From: Isoetes taiwanensis
Lineage: Eukaryota; Streptophyta; Lycopodiopsida; Isoetales; Isoetaceae
Direction of reading: 5' to 3'
DNA: 64,000 bases
Assembly (NCBI GenBank): GCA_021234155.1
Contig: JAJEKV010000224.1
Location: forward strand, 370,001 to 434,000
Of the stretch, positions 11,969-22,458 are shown one piece after another; the stretch's first letter is position 1, and every line of letters begins with the position of its first letter. The notes under the pieces are model-generated. The model did not search any database. It was not told the origin of the DNA and saw only the letters and a list, made by a program, of their open reading frames with translations. The translations under genes were made by a program, and so were the position numbers.

Positions 11969-13639
11969 TGCCAGGGCTAAATATACACTTTTAACCATGC
12001 TAAACATATTACAAAAGAGTGAAATAAAGCATTTACTTACTTGACCGTCCCTGAAAGCGAGCTGAAAATAGTTATCGTATTGTTTGACAGCCATAATGGG
12101 CTTCTTATCAGAATCATAGCTCAGGCAACACTCCGTCACACAGCCATATGGGGGATACTTTAAAATTGTAGTAGGTATAAGTCAACTCCTCATGTGTGAT
12201 GTTTTGGAATTGTCAGTAGGGGTGAGTCAGCTCCTAATGGGTGCGGCTTTAGAATTGGCAATAGGTGTGAGTAAGCTTGAATACATGATACTTTGGAATT
12301 GATAGGTGTTGGTAGTACATGGGTATAAGCTCTACATGGGTGATACTTTTAAATTGTAGTAGGTATGAGTCAGCTCCTCATATGTGATATTTTCAAATTG
12401 ATAGTAGGTGTGAGTCAACTTTTCATAGGTGATACTTTGGAATTGGCTATAAGCTCCTCATAGATTGACAAATGAATGTTGCTTACAGTAGGTGTGAGTC
12501 AGCTTCAAATGAATGAGTCATCTTTTAATAGATGAGACTTTGGAATTGATAGTAGGTGTGAGTAAGCTCCCAATGGGTGATACTTTGCAATTGGTAGTAG
12601 GTGTTGGTTGTAGGTGTGTATGATCGAGGTGATATATAATAAGAAAATAGTGTTAGGTATATGGTGGTGAGGTGAATCTCCACCCACATTAACAGTAAAG
12701 AAGGCACCATATGGCGCAATGTGGGCCGTTGGAATCTTCTAATCCTAGAAACTTCTAGGACTAGAATCTTCTAAAAGGTTCTAGAATCTTCTAGGAAGTT
12801 CTAACACCTTCTGAAAATTTTTTATGTATTGTGGGAGATTCGAACCCAAACCCATACCTTCCAAACCCTCGATACCTACCACTAAAACACTAATTTCTAA
12901 AGTAATGTGAAATTTATATGTAGTTAACTGAGAAGCATAATCAATTTAAGGATGTTCCAGAATGTTCTAGATAGTTCTAGAATGTTCTGGAATGATCTAG
13001 ATGCCATGGTTAAGCACCTCAATCTAAAAATATGAAGTTCTTTTGAAACTTTGCAAGGAGCTAAAATAGAATGTTCTGGAATGTTCCAGATACTCAGTGT
13101 AAGCATCTTAGTCTAAAAATAGAAGTTTTTCTTTCATGGGTAAGCACCTCAGTCTAAGAATAGAAGGTTTCTTGAAAACTTTGCAAATACTCAAAATAGA
13201 ATGTTCCAGATGCTCCTGGATAAGCACTTTCGATCTAAAAATAACAAGTTTTTGAAACTTTGCAAATACCCAAAATAGAATGTTCTAGAATGTTCTCGAT
13301 ACTCATGGGTAAGCACCTCAGTCTAAAAATAACAAGTTTTTTGCAACTTTACAAACACTTAAAATAGAATGTTCTAGAATGTTCCAGATGCTCTTGGGTA
13401 AGCACCTCGGTCTAAAAATAGAAAAGCATTGGTTTATTGAAATAAAAGCGAGAAGTTAGCACATGTTCGGGATGTTCTAGAATGTTCTAGGTAGTTCTAG
13501 AATCTTCTAAAATCTTTTAGAATGTTCGGAATGATTTAGATGGCCATGGGCCTCAATCTAAAAATAGAAAACTTTTTTGAAGCTTTGCAAGGAGCTAAAA
13601 TAAAATGTTGGAATGTTCGGATACTCAAGATAAGCACCT

Positions 13640-14010
13640 CATTCTAAAAAATAGAAAGTTTTTTTTCATGGGTAAGTACCTCAGTCTAAAAATATAAAGT
13701 TTCTTCAAAACTTTGCAAACACTCAAAATAGAATGTTCTAGAATGTTCCAGATGTTCTTAGATAAGCACCTCAGTATAAAAATAGTAAGTTTTTTTGAAA
13801 CTTTGCAAATACTCAAAATAGAATGTTCTAGAATGTTCCAGATGCTCATGGGTAAACACCTCAGTCTAAAAATAACAAGTTTCTTTGTAACTTTGCAAAC
13901 ACTTAAAATAGAATATTCTAGAATGTTCCAAATGCTCCTCGGTAAGCATCTCAGTCTAAAAATAGAGACTTTTCTGAAACTTTGCAAGAAGTCAAAATAG
14001 AATGTTTAGG
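13640..14010. repeat. Regular 90-bp tandem array with GAA/TTC inverted pentamers
   Basis: AAAATAGAATGTTCTAGAAT-type starts fall at 13725, 13815, 13905 and about 13994, so the period is 90. Each unit has GAA-NN-TTC-NN-GAA-NN-TTC, a CACCTCAGTCTAAAAATA block and an AACTTTGCAAACACT block. As 90 is a multiple of three, a 30-residue pattern (for example RLRCLPMSIWNILEHSILS) runs open on the minus strand and another on the plus strand; neither looks like a real protein. Confidence 0.88.
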
Positions 14011-14828
14011 AATGTTCCAGATGCTCACAGATAAACACCTCAGTCTAAAAATAGAATGTTAGATATGCCCAGATGCTCATCCAAAAATAAAAAGTTCTTA
14101 ATAAACTCCTCACTAGGCATATTTTAGAATTGTGATGCTTTAGAATTGGCAGTAGGTGTGAACTAGCTTCCCAAGGGTGATACTTTGGAATTGATAGTAG
14201 ATGTGAGCAAGCTCTTAATAGGTAAAGAAAAGTGCTTTGGAATTGGTAGAAGGTGCGAGTAAACTCCTCATGGGTGGTGCTTTGGAATTGGTAGTAGGTG
14301 GTAATAAGCTCCTCATGGGTTGACCAATGAATATTGAGTAACATGGGTATGAACATACATCTTGCGGCTACTGTATCTCCATGAACAAAAAATGATAAAA
14401 ATAATGTTTGTGTGCGGGGACGAGCATGCTAAAGTAGAATGTTCTACATGCTCTCAGATGCTCAAGGACAATGACTCGGTCTAAAAAAAAAAAAATATTC
14501 TAGATGCTCATGGATAGGAATGGTAGTAGGTGTGAGTAAGCTCCTCATGGGTGATACCTCCTCATGGGTGATACTTTAGAATTGGTAGTAGGTGTTGGTT
14601 GTAGGTATGAGTAAGCTCCTCATAGATGATTCTTTGGAATTGGTAGTAGGTGTGAGTAATCCACTCATAGTGGGTAGTAGGTATCACTCCTCAACATGTG
14701 ATTCGTTGGAATTGGTAGTAGGTGGCAGTAAGCTTCTTATATATTGTCAAATGGATGTTTTCCTTAAACTGGTAGTAAGTTTGGATAAGCTCCCAGTAGG
14801 TAATACTTTGGAATCAGTAGTAGGTGTT

Positions 14829-14858
14829 AATAGAATAGAATAGAATAGAATAGAATAG
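14829..14858. repeat. (AATAG)n pentanucleotide run
   Basis: Six AATAG units in tandem. Its complement (CTATT)n resembles the tail of the LINE at 19980, but no LINE sequence flanks it, so I leave it as a simple repeat. Confidence 0.8.
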
Positions 14859-15062
14859 TTTTAGATTAATAGGTGTGTATAAGCTCCACGTGGGTGATAC
14901 TTTGAAATCGTAGTAGGTATGAGTAATATAGGTATAGACATTGAGCGACAAGGATGATACTTTGAAATTAGTACTAGATATGAGTCACCTCCTTGTCTGT
15001 GATACTTTGGAATTAGTAGTACGTGTGAATTAGCTTTCGTGGGTGCAAAAGGCGGGCCCGTG

Positions 15063-16178
15063 CCTTTGTCGAAACCGAGGCGAGGATGAAGAATGGAGAT
15101 AGAAAGAGCAGACATTAGAGAAAGAAGAGTAATCTCACAGGTGATAGTTGGAAGGCCCCATAGATGGGAGTAACATGGGTAGGTGTGCTTTTGTCCAAAT
15201 CGAGGCAAGGCCTCGGCTGAAGGCCGAGGCCAAGCCGAGGAATAGCGTAAAAGAAATAGGTTCACCCTTGAACGTATAGGCATCGTCAAACATGGGTAAG
15301 AAGGGATAATCTCACATGTGATACTTTTAAAGGTAGATGGGAGTAACATGGGTAGGCATGCTTTTGTCCAAACAGAGCAATAGTGCCAAAGATGTCTAAA
15401 CCGAGCCAAGGAATGGTTTAAAAGAAAAGCATTAGGAACAGGCGGCCCTTTTCCATTTTAACATAATGAGAAACTAGCGTCCGCGTATGTATAAGTATGT
15501 AAATAAGTAAGTCATGTCCCATCAATGGCTGAGGAGGCACCATGTGGCACAACCTCAGCCCTTTGTAAATGCCACGTGTCACAAGCTCGGCCCCTCCATC
15601 TCCTCCCACCATCTTAGGAGGGGCTTTAATAACTCTTTTGTCGAAACCGAGGCGAGGATAAAGAAAGGATATAGAAAGAGAAGATGTTAGAGAAAGAAAA
15701 GTAATCTCATAGGTGATAGTTTGGAAGGCTCCATAGATGGGAGTAACATGTGTAGGTGTGCTTTTGTCCAAATCTCAGCAAGGCCTCGGCCTGGCCGAGG
15801 CCAAGCTGAGGAATATCGTAAAAGAAATGGGTCCACCCTTGAACATATAGGCATTGACAAACATTGGTATGAAGGGATAATATCACATTTGATACTTTTA
15901 AAGGTAGATGGCGGTAACATGGGTAGGCATGCTTTTGTCCAAACCAAGGAGGTTTAAAAGAAAAGGGCCCGCCCGTTAGGAACAGGCGGGCCCTTTTCCA
16001 GTCTAACATAATGAGAAACTAGCATCCACGTGTGTGTAAGCATGTAAGTAAGTAAGTCATCTCCCATCAACGGCTGAGGAGGCGCCACGTGGCAAAACCT
16101 CAGCCCTTTGTAAATGCTACATGTCGCGATCTTGGCCCTCCATCTCCCACCATCCTTGGTAGGGGCTTTAAAAACTCT
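15063..16178. repeat. Tandem duplication of a GC-rich unit (about 573 and 543 bp)
   Basis: 15063-15635 and 15636-16178 are homologous end to end. Each contains TCGAAACCGAGGCGAGGAT, a CCTCGGC...GCCGAGG stem, GGGAGTAACATGGGTAGG twice, a hairpin bounded by AAAAGGGC/GCCCTTTT, and an end reading AACCTCAGCCCTTTGTAAATG. Partial copies lie at about 7870-8110 and 17590-17830. Confidence 0.9.
15961..15997. other. Perfect 13-bp stem hairpin
   Basis: AAAAGGGCCCGCC (15961-15973) and GGCGGGCCCTTTT (15985-15997) are exact reverse complements around an 11-base loop. Weaker versions are at about 15424-15450 and 17790-17825. The form resembles a bacterial terminator, but the context is plant repeat DNA, so no such role is claimed. 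Confidence 0.85.
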
Positions 16179-17989
16179 TACGTTATGTGGGGGACCCCCC
16201 ATACCTACCACTAGGCCAAGCATTGGTTTGTTGAAATAAGTGAAAGTTCACACATAATTAAGGGTGAGGGCTGATCAATTCAAGAATGTTCTCGGATGTT
16301 CTAGAATGTTCAAGATAGCTCTAGAATCTTGTAAAATCTTCTAGAATGTGCTGGAATGATCTAAATGCTCATGCAAGCACCTCAATCTAGAAATACGAAG
16401 TTTTTTGAAACTTTGCAAAGAGCCAAAATAGAATGTTCTGGAATGATCTACATGCTAATGGGTAAGCACCTCAACTTAAAAATAGAATGTTTTTCAAAAA
16501 CTTTGCAAGGAGTCAAAATAGAATATTTTGGAATGTTCCAGATGCTCAAAGTAAGCACCTCAACCTAAAAATAGAAAGTTATTTGGAACTTCTTCAAACA
16601 ATCAAAATAGAATGTTTTGGGATGTTTAAGATGGTAAACACCTCAACCTAAAACTAGAAAGTTTTTTTGGAACTTGCAAAAACTCAAAATAAGATGTTCT
16701 AGATAGCTCTACAATCTTCTAGAATGATCTAGATGCTCATAGATCCTCAATCTAAAAGTAGAAAGTTTGTTTTATTTGCCATAATAGAATGTTGTAAAAT
16801 GTTCCAAATGCTTAGAGTAACCAAAATAGAATGTTTTGGCATGTTCTAAAATATTCTAGATGCTCATGGGTAGGCACCTCAGTCTAAAAATAGAAAGTTT
16901 TGAAACTTTGCAAGCTCAATCCAAGAATTCTCATAATAGGCAATACTTCAGAAACGGTAGTAGGTGGGAGTAAGCTCCGCATGGGTGATGCTTTAGAATT
17001 GGATGAGTAAGCTCCTCGTGTGTGATACTTGGGAATTGGTAGTAGGTATGAGTCAGCTTCTCATGGATGGGACTTTGGAATTGGTAGCAGGTTTGAGTAA
17101 GTTCCTAGTGGGTAATACTTTGGAATCAGTAGTAGGCGTTGGTGTGTGCAAGCTCCACTTGGGTGATACCTTGAAATTGTAGTAGATGTGAGTAATATGG
17201 ATATAGACATCAGCTTTTCATAGGTGATACTTTGGAATTGATAATAGGTGTGATTAGGCTACTACTTCAAGTCAGTGCAAAAGGGCTAGCCCTGTGCTTT
17301 TGTCCAAACCGAGGCTCTTCATGGTTGGTACTTTGGAATCAACAGTAGGTGTGAGTAAACTCCTCAATAGGTGATACTTTAGAATTGGCAATAGGTGGTA
17401 GCGTGATACTTTGGAATTGGTACTAGGTGTTGGTAGTAGAGATGTCTAAGCTATGTGATGTATGATGCCAAGGAATGAGTGCCGAGTTGTAAATGTGGTA
17501 AAGGTCCTCATGGGTGTAGATGTGGTATGGTCCTCATGGGTGTGCATGAGTCCTCATGGGTGCATGCATGGGTGTGCATATATCCAAGTCAAGGTCGTGC
17601 CAAGTCGAGGTTGAGCGATCAGTGCAAAAGAAACTCATGGGTGATACTTTAGAAGGTCCCCATAGATGGGAGTAACATGGGTAGGCATGCTTTTCTCCAG
17701 ACCGAGACAAGGCCTCGGCCGCCGAGCTGAGGAATAGTGTCAAAGATGTCCATACTGACGCGAGGCCTTAGCCGAGCCGAGGAATAATGGAAAAGAAAAG
17801 GGCTCGCCCATTAGGCTAGGCCCTTTTCTAATTTTTGATAATAAAATATCATTACCTCCAGAATGCCGAATTTGAATCTTAATATGTAAATAACAGTCCG
17901 GTATTCATAGATAGTCAGCAATATGCTACCATTTTGCATTTTCCATTTAATACAGACATTTCATGCTCTCTTTGTTTTGTAAAGGTAAA

Positions 17990-19998
17990 TTTCCTAGTGC
18001 AAAAGGATCTCTCTCACAAACTATTGAAATTAAATTGGAGAATGTTTTGGGGCTTCTTAGGCTTCCCCCCGCACTGGACTACCAGTAGAGTTGTGCCCAT
18101 ATACAAAGCAGGGGACCCCCACAGCCCAGCCAACTATCGTACCATTATGGTCAGTTCTGTCTTTGCCAAGTTGCTTTAGGGATTCTTGGCGGATTGACAC
18201 TTTGGGAGGGGATGGAGAAGTCGCGGGCTCTCACCTGTGAAGGCGGGAAGCCACGCCTAGGCATTCTACTATTGACCATATCTTCACTCTGCGAACACTC
18301 ATAGAGGATAAGCGGGAATCGGCCTTGAGAATGCATCTTTGTTGCTTTGTGGATTTCAAAGGCTTTTGACCACGATGCCTCGGGATAAGTTGTGGGATAG
18401 ATTGAGACTGACTAGGGACCCCGTCGACTTGCGAATGCTATATCTGCAGACTATCTGAGGCTTGCTCGATTAGTCTCACACCGCGAGGGGGAGCCCGTTG
18501 TTAGTAGCATTGGGGTGCGCCGGGGCTGCCCTCTATCCCCGGCGCTCTTCGGCTTGTACATTGACCAGCTAGAAGAATGGCTAGAGCATTTGAGGGAAGG
18601 CGCTCAGTTGATGCACCACATAATCCGGCAATTCATATATGCCGATGATGTTGACCTTTCGCATATACCCCGGAGGACATGCAACGCCACACGGATGCTT
18701 TGGACACTTTACGCCAATTCGACATGAGAGTTAACTTGGCCAAGACAAAGGAATCTTCTTTGGTCCCATCATCCGGCACCCGCCTTCCCTCATTCACTTA
18801 CGAGGCGGGTAGTGGAGGTTGGCTCGATCTTATAAGTATTTGGGCATTGAGTTTTCTACTACCACACCTTTGGGATGCATCCATCGGGTTATGGGTCAAC
18901 TGCAGGCCGGAAAGCCACGTGTATGCAATGCAAAACAATGATCACAAAGCGGTATGCATGGGGTCACCAGGCACACTTGTTCAGGCCTTGGTTGAACCGG
19001 TCCTCCTCTATGGGGGCGAAGTGTGGGGGCGGTGATATCCCTCACCACTTGGAATGATCTAGAGCAGTCTGAAGGCCTTCTTGGCGGGCACCGGGAGTGA
19101 AATCCCGCGGTCCCATATCGGATCTTGCTCCGAGGAGAGGCTTCCTTCCATTACAAAGGGCTGCATTTGGAGCGTCACATTATTTACTTCGGAAGGTGGT
19201 GGCTATGGATGAAGCCCGGCTGCCCAACCTTGCTTTGGCGGTGGCAATGGGCCCGCGACTCAAAGCCCTTCTTTGGAAAGACAAGCAAGCCCGGTGGTTC
19301 TCGCTATGGAATGTGCGGGCACGGATGTGGACCAAAGTGCATACACCGGAAGGAACGCTGGCCGCCTTGAGCGATACTTGGATGCTTGCTTCATGGCCAA
19401 GCTTTGGGATGCAGAGGCCCTGTCACATGTCAAGGTGGCAAATTATCGGCAATGACGAGTTAATCCCATGCTCACGAGGGGCCCACACCACTACCTATGC
19501 ACCTATCTACCCATGAAAAAGCGGGGTGATTGCTTCCATTCAAGACAGTGCACACCACCTCGCATTGAGGCGGGAGATGGATTGGGGAGCAGCGTGAGGG
19601 CGAGTCATCAATCTTTCATCCAGTCAGGCGCCATTGAGGATGAAAGTCACGCCCTCGGGCCTGTCCGGCGTCTGGCATATCGGGCTCGGTATGCTCGGTT
19701 AGTTGTGCCCCATCAGGCCTTGCATGAGCTACTGAGCACGGCCTCTGTAGGCTTGTTGGGATCGTACCTCCAGGAGGTAATGGATACGCGGACTCAGTTA
19801 TGCCCCCCTGTCCGACATTAACCTTAGCTGTACTTGTGATTATGTATAAGCATCCTTATTGCTACTAAGGTTTTTCCCAAAACCCTTGGGGGTTTTTAAT
19901 CCTGGTAGTAATACGCCTGCTGCTCTCTCTTTGTACTTGGATCCCATAGGCCAGTTGGTCTCCGTGGACGATAAAATCATATTCTATTCTATTCTATA
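17990..19998 (+). mobile_element. 5'-truncated non-LTR retrotransposon (LINE), degenerate
   Basis: The plus strand encodes pieces of a non-LTR reverse transcriptase. First comes VPIYKAGDPHSPANYRTI (about 18090-18150), the fingers region. Next is a frameshifted VDFKGFDHDA-like palm segment near 18350. Then RRGCPLSPALFGLYIDQLEE (about 18515) is followed by QFIYADDVDLSHI with the catalytic YADD (about 18630-18665). A C-terminal region runs to about 19800 (for example ALLWKDKQARWFSLWNVRAR). Stops and frame changes interrupt it at least five times. The element ends with GTTGGTCTCCGTGGACGATA and an ATTCT-type tail near 19980. No ORF1 or endonuclease is seen upstream, where repeat block B ends, so the copy is 5' truncated and dead. 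I cannot name the clade. Confidence 0.9.
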
Positions 19999-20920
19999 TT
20001 CTCTTTTGCGGCATATTTTGCTCTAAAGTTTTTCGATAGTTTCTTACACGGCAGTTGCTCCTCTTTTGCAAGGAATACTGGTGCAATATTTACATAGAAG
20101 ATGGTGAAGCCTTGAATAATCTGTCATTGTATTGTTGCAACAATGGAATTTAAACTCTTATGAATCCTTTATCTATATTTTGTACATTGCATAGGCTTCC
20201 CTTCCCTGTTCTATAGGGTTACTATGTTCTATAGGTGTGTTTCTGTAGTGGATCAATTCTGCTTGGACCTTGGACCATTAGTTGTGCAAGCCATCAACAA
20301 TTTGAGCTAGAGCTTTTGCCTTTACATCTTAGTGTTTTTTGCAACACTTTATTTCAAATTTATTGCTCATTAAAATCTCTGTTCTTTCCTATTGTGTTTT
20401 TATTAGTCAGTTGAAGCTAATGTACCTAAGACTTCCCAGGATAGTTATAGGGTAAAAATCTCAAACTTAGGTGCCTCTATGCCTCTACAAAGACTCATGT
20501 TTAAAGAATAAAGGTTAATGTTTGCAATTGATTATTAAGGCCTACATATCCTTATCTGGTTTATGCCATGAGGTAAGTAGTATTATTTTAGTGGTTATGA
20601 CCCCGAGGTGAGCAAAAGGTCATGAAGCCACCATAAAAAAATTCTGCTGAAGTGGGTATAGGAGGGATTACATTACCTCAACATGGATTTTTTATTATGA
20701 CTGGAATAGACCTAATAAGATCTTGGGTCTTGTAACTAGGTGCATTAGCACGAATGTTTTTACTGCAAATGTTAGTGAAAATGTCGGATCATGACATTTT
20801 TATGTAACAAAACCTTTTTTCTAAAATAAAAGAGATCCCATAGGTTTGTTTTGAGGTCAATACCATTTTCACACCATTGTTGAAGGCTACATCATGGAGT
20901 GTTTTTTATACTCTTTCATG
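19999..20920. other. Non-coding stretch
   Basis: AT-rich with no reading frame of note on either strand and no recognised element. Confidence 0.45.
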
Positions 20921-21205
20921 TGACACGGTGGTGTGATTGGTTTATGATTCAACAAGAGTAGACGAGTAAATGTTCATTATGGGTTACACAATGGTGTGGT
21001 TGTTTTAGGTGACTCCACAAGAACAGACGGATGGATACAAAAAATATTTCGTTCAGGTTACACAATGGTGTAGGTGCAGTCCACACAATGATGTGGTTGT
21101 TTTATGACTCCACCAGAACAGATTGGTGACTAGAAATTTTTGTTAAAGGTTATACAATGGTGTGGTTATTTTAGGAGTTCACCAGAATAGACGGGTACTA
21201 TAAAT
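20921..21205. repeat. Divergent 70-85 bp tandem repeats, about four copies
   Basis: Each copy contains ACAATGGTGTGGTTGTTTTA followed by GACTCCAC(C/A)AGAACAGAC, at about 20930, 20990, 21080 and 21155. No coding frame spans the copies. Confidence 0.8.
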
Positions 21206-22458
21206 TTGATGTTGATGCCATGAGTGAATGACAAGAAGCATCAATATATAGCTTACAAGAAAGTAATGTGGTGCCATTGGCACTGCATTCGATACGGCGT
21301 TCAATAAGATATATTGTTCGTTAAATTGCATTAAAACTGTGTAATGTCTTTAGACAAATTGGACTTTGTATGAAACTTTAAGCATAAAGATTTTAGTAAG
21401 AATTGTACTCACGAAGTAAAGGGGGCTGAAAGTCAAAGTTGCATTGCGAGTCAGTTATCCTAGTGGTCAAGATCAAACTAAATTTGAATTAAACTATAAG
21501 AGCCAAGGTAAAGTTCGCAGAATACGAACTCATGTTATACACTATAACTTAAATTCAAAGTCATTCAATGAAGGATCTCAATAGTTTCTTGAAAGATTCT
21601 CTTAGATTTCGTGCAAGACACACCTAACGTTAAAGATCGGGTCAAAACACACCGCCAAACATCAGACCGTTGATCAAACTATTGCAAACACTGGCCAAAC
21701 CCAAACTCATGCAAGGTGAATGGCAAGGATGGAGTGAAGCTTAGTATTGTAGCTATAATAGAGAATATATAGTTTCCTCATCTATCTCTCTCTCAAATTC
21801 TTGAGATTTCTTTCAAATTTCTTCAAATTTCGTGGAAAATCCCCTTGCTCAAATTAAAACTTGGATGGGATAAGACATGCATAAATCGACCCATTTTTTT
21901 TGGCAAAAAAAGAGTCCCGACTTGCTTGTTTCTTAAGCACCAGATATTACTACAAGACTCGTTTGCCATATCCATAAGGCACAGATGAAAGATCTGGCAG
22001 AGCTAAAATAGATACGAAACAGAGCCATGCAGATATAATCATTTGAATATCCTTCAAAAAGAATTATTCTTTGGAAAGAATATCCGAGAAGTTACACAAT
22101 ACAACCATGGTGCGATCCAATGGTGGGCAATGGTTGATTAGGTTAAGAATCTAGAAGCGGTTGCAGAACCAGACTGTGAAGACAACAATGGTCCTTGCCG
22201 CTTCCTCCTAATGTTCTAAAAATGACAACATCAAATTCAAGAATAAACAAAGATATAAATTATGTCCGTATAAGTCTTTATATTTGAAGATTCTCTGGAT
22301 GATATAATCCTTGAATTGGCTGGTTTTCCTATTTAATACACTCACCTGTTGATTCATATATTCCCTGATTAATTGGCTGTACATTGAATAGTGGACATGT
22401 GTACATTGGACAGTGAACACTCAATGCACAACAGATATTAGAATCACTAAGATGGTCA
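21206..22458. other. Region downstream of the synthetase gene
   Basis: No independent gene recognised. On the minus strand it follows the synthetase stop codon, so the 3' untranslated region of that gene lies in its upper part. TATAAT- and AATAAA-like words occur, but I cannot pick a cleavage site. Confidence 0.4.

Larger units (their letters stand above)
9797..12145 (-). pseudogene. Broken multi-exon DNA N4/N6-methyltransferase-like gene
   Basis: On the minus strand I can place five exon-like pieces: about 12145-12041, 11744-11456, 11387-11247, 11187-10749 and 10387-9797. Donors GTAAGT/GTAAGC and CAG or ACAG acceptors are visible at most joints. The 10749-11187 piece reads YKVIEGDCTRL and then, one frame over, RDIPYGFKIKDIAF, i.e. 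the GD-C start and the DPPY-type catalytic motif IV, here DIPYG. The last piece carries GDWILDAFFGSGTT, the SAM-binding motif I, followed one frame over by RNVVSVDIDPIKI. The order IV before I is that of permuted N4-cytosine/N6-adenine DNA methyltransferases. The C-terminal tail is acidic and ends EEPPPV. In-frame stops near 11563 and 10831, and frameshifts near 10950, 10240, 10150 and 10070, make it a pseudogene as given. The N-terminal pieces are not recognised. Such enzymes are rare in plants; a viral, bacterial or transposon origin is possible. Confidence 0.72.
12146..17830. repeat. Complex repeat block B (higher-order copies of block A)
   Basis: The block begins directly at the 5' limit of the methyltransferase-like gene with 45-bp units (12146-12640). 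It then shows two further cycles of the order seen in block A: a TTCTAGAA-rich opening with CCCATACCTACC (about 12700-12960 and 16181-16320), 90-bp units, 45-bp units, and GC-rich units (15063-16178 and 17590-17830). Copies differ by many substitutions and indels. No domain was found in any frame. It may be a large non-coding element amplified in tandem or a fast-evolving satellite. Confidence 0.9.

Noticed and set aside
9797-12145. Bacterial contamination as the source of the methyltransferase-like sequence
   Set aside because: It has several GT-AG introns, plant-like AT-rich intron sequence and the same repeat family on both sides, so it is embedded in the plant genome.
14829-14858. (AATAG)n as another LINE tail
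   Set aside because: The conserved GTTGG..TCCGTGGACG core is not found beside it.
15961-15997. Hairpin plus T-run resembling a rho-independent terminator
   Set aside because: The context is plant repeat DNA with no bacterial gene upstream, and the hairpin is part of a duplicated repeat unit.
22208-22420. Small minus-strand ORF downstream of the synthetase as a separate gene
   Set aside because: No recognisable domain, lacks support on composition, and lies in the expected 3' flank.
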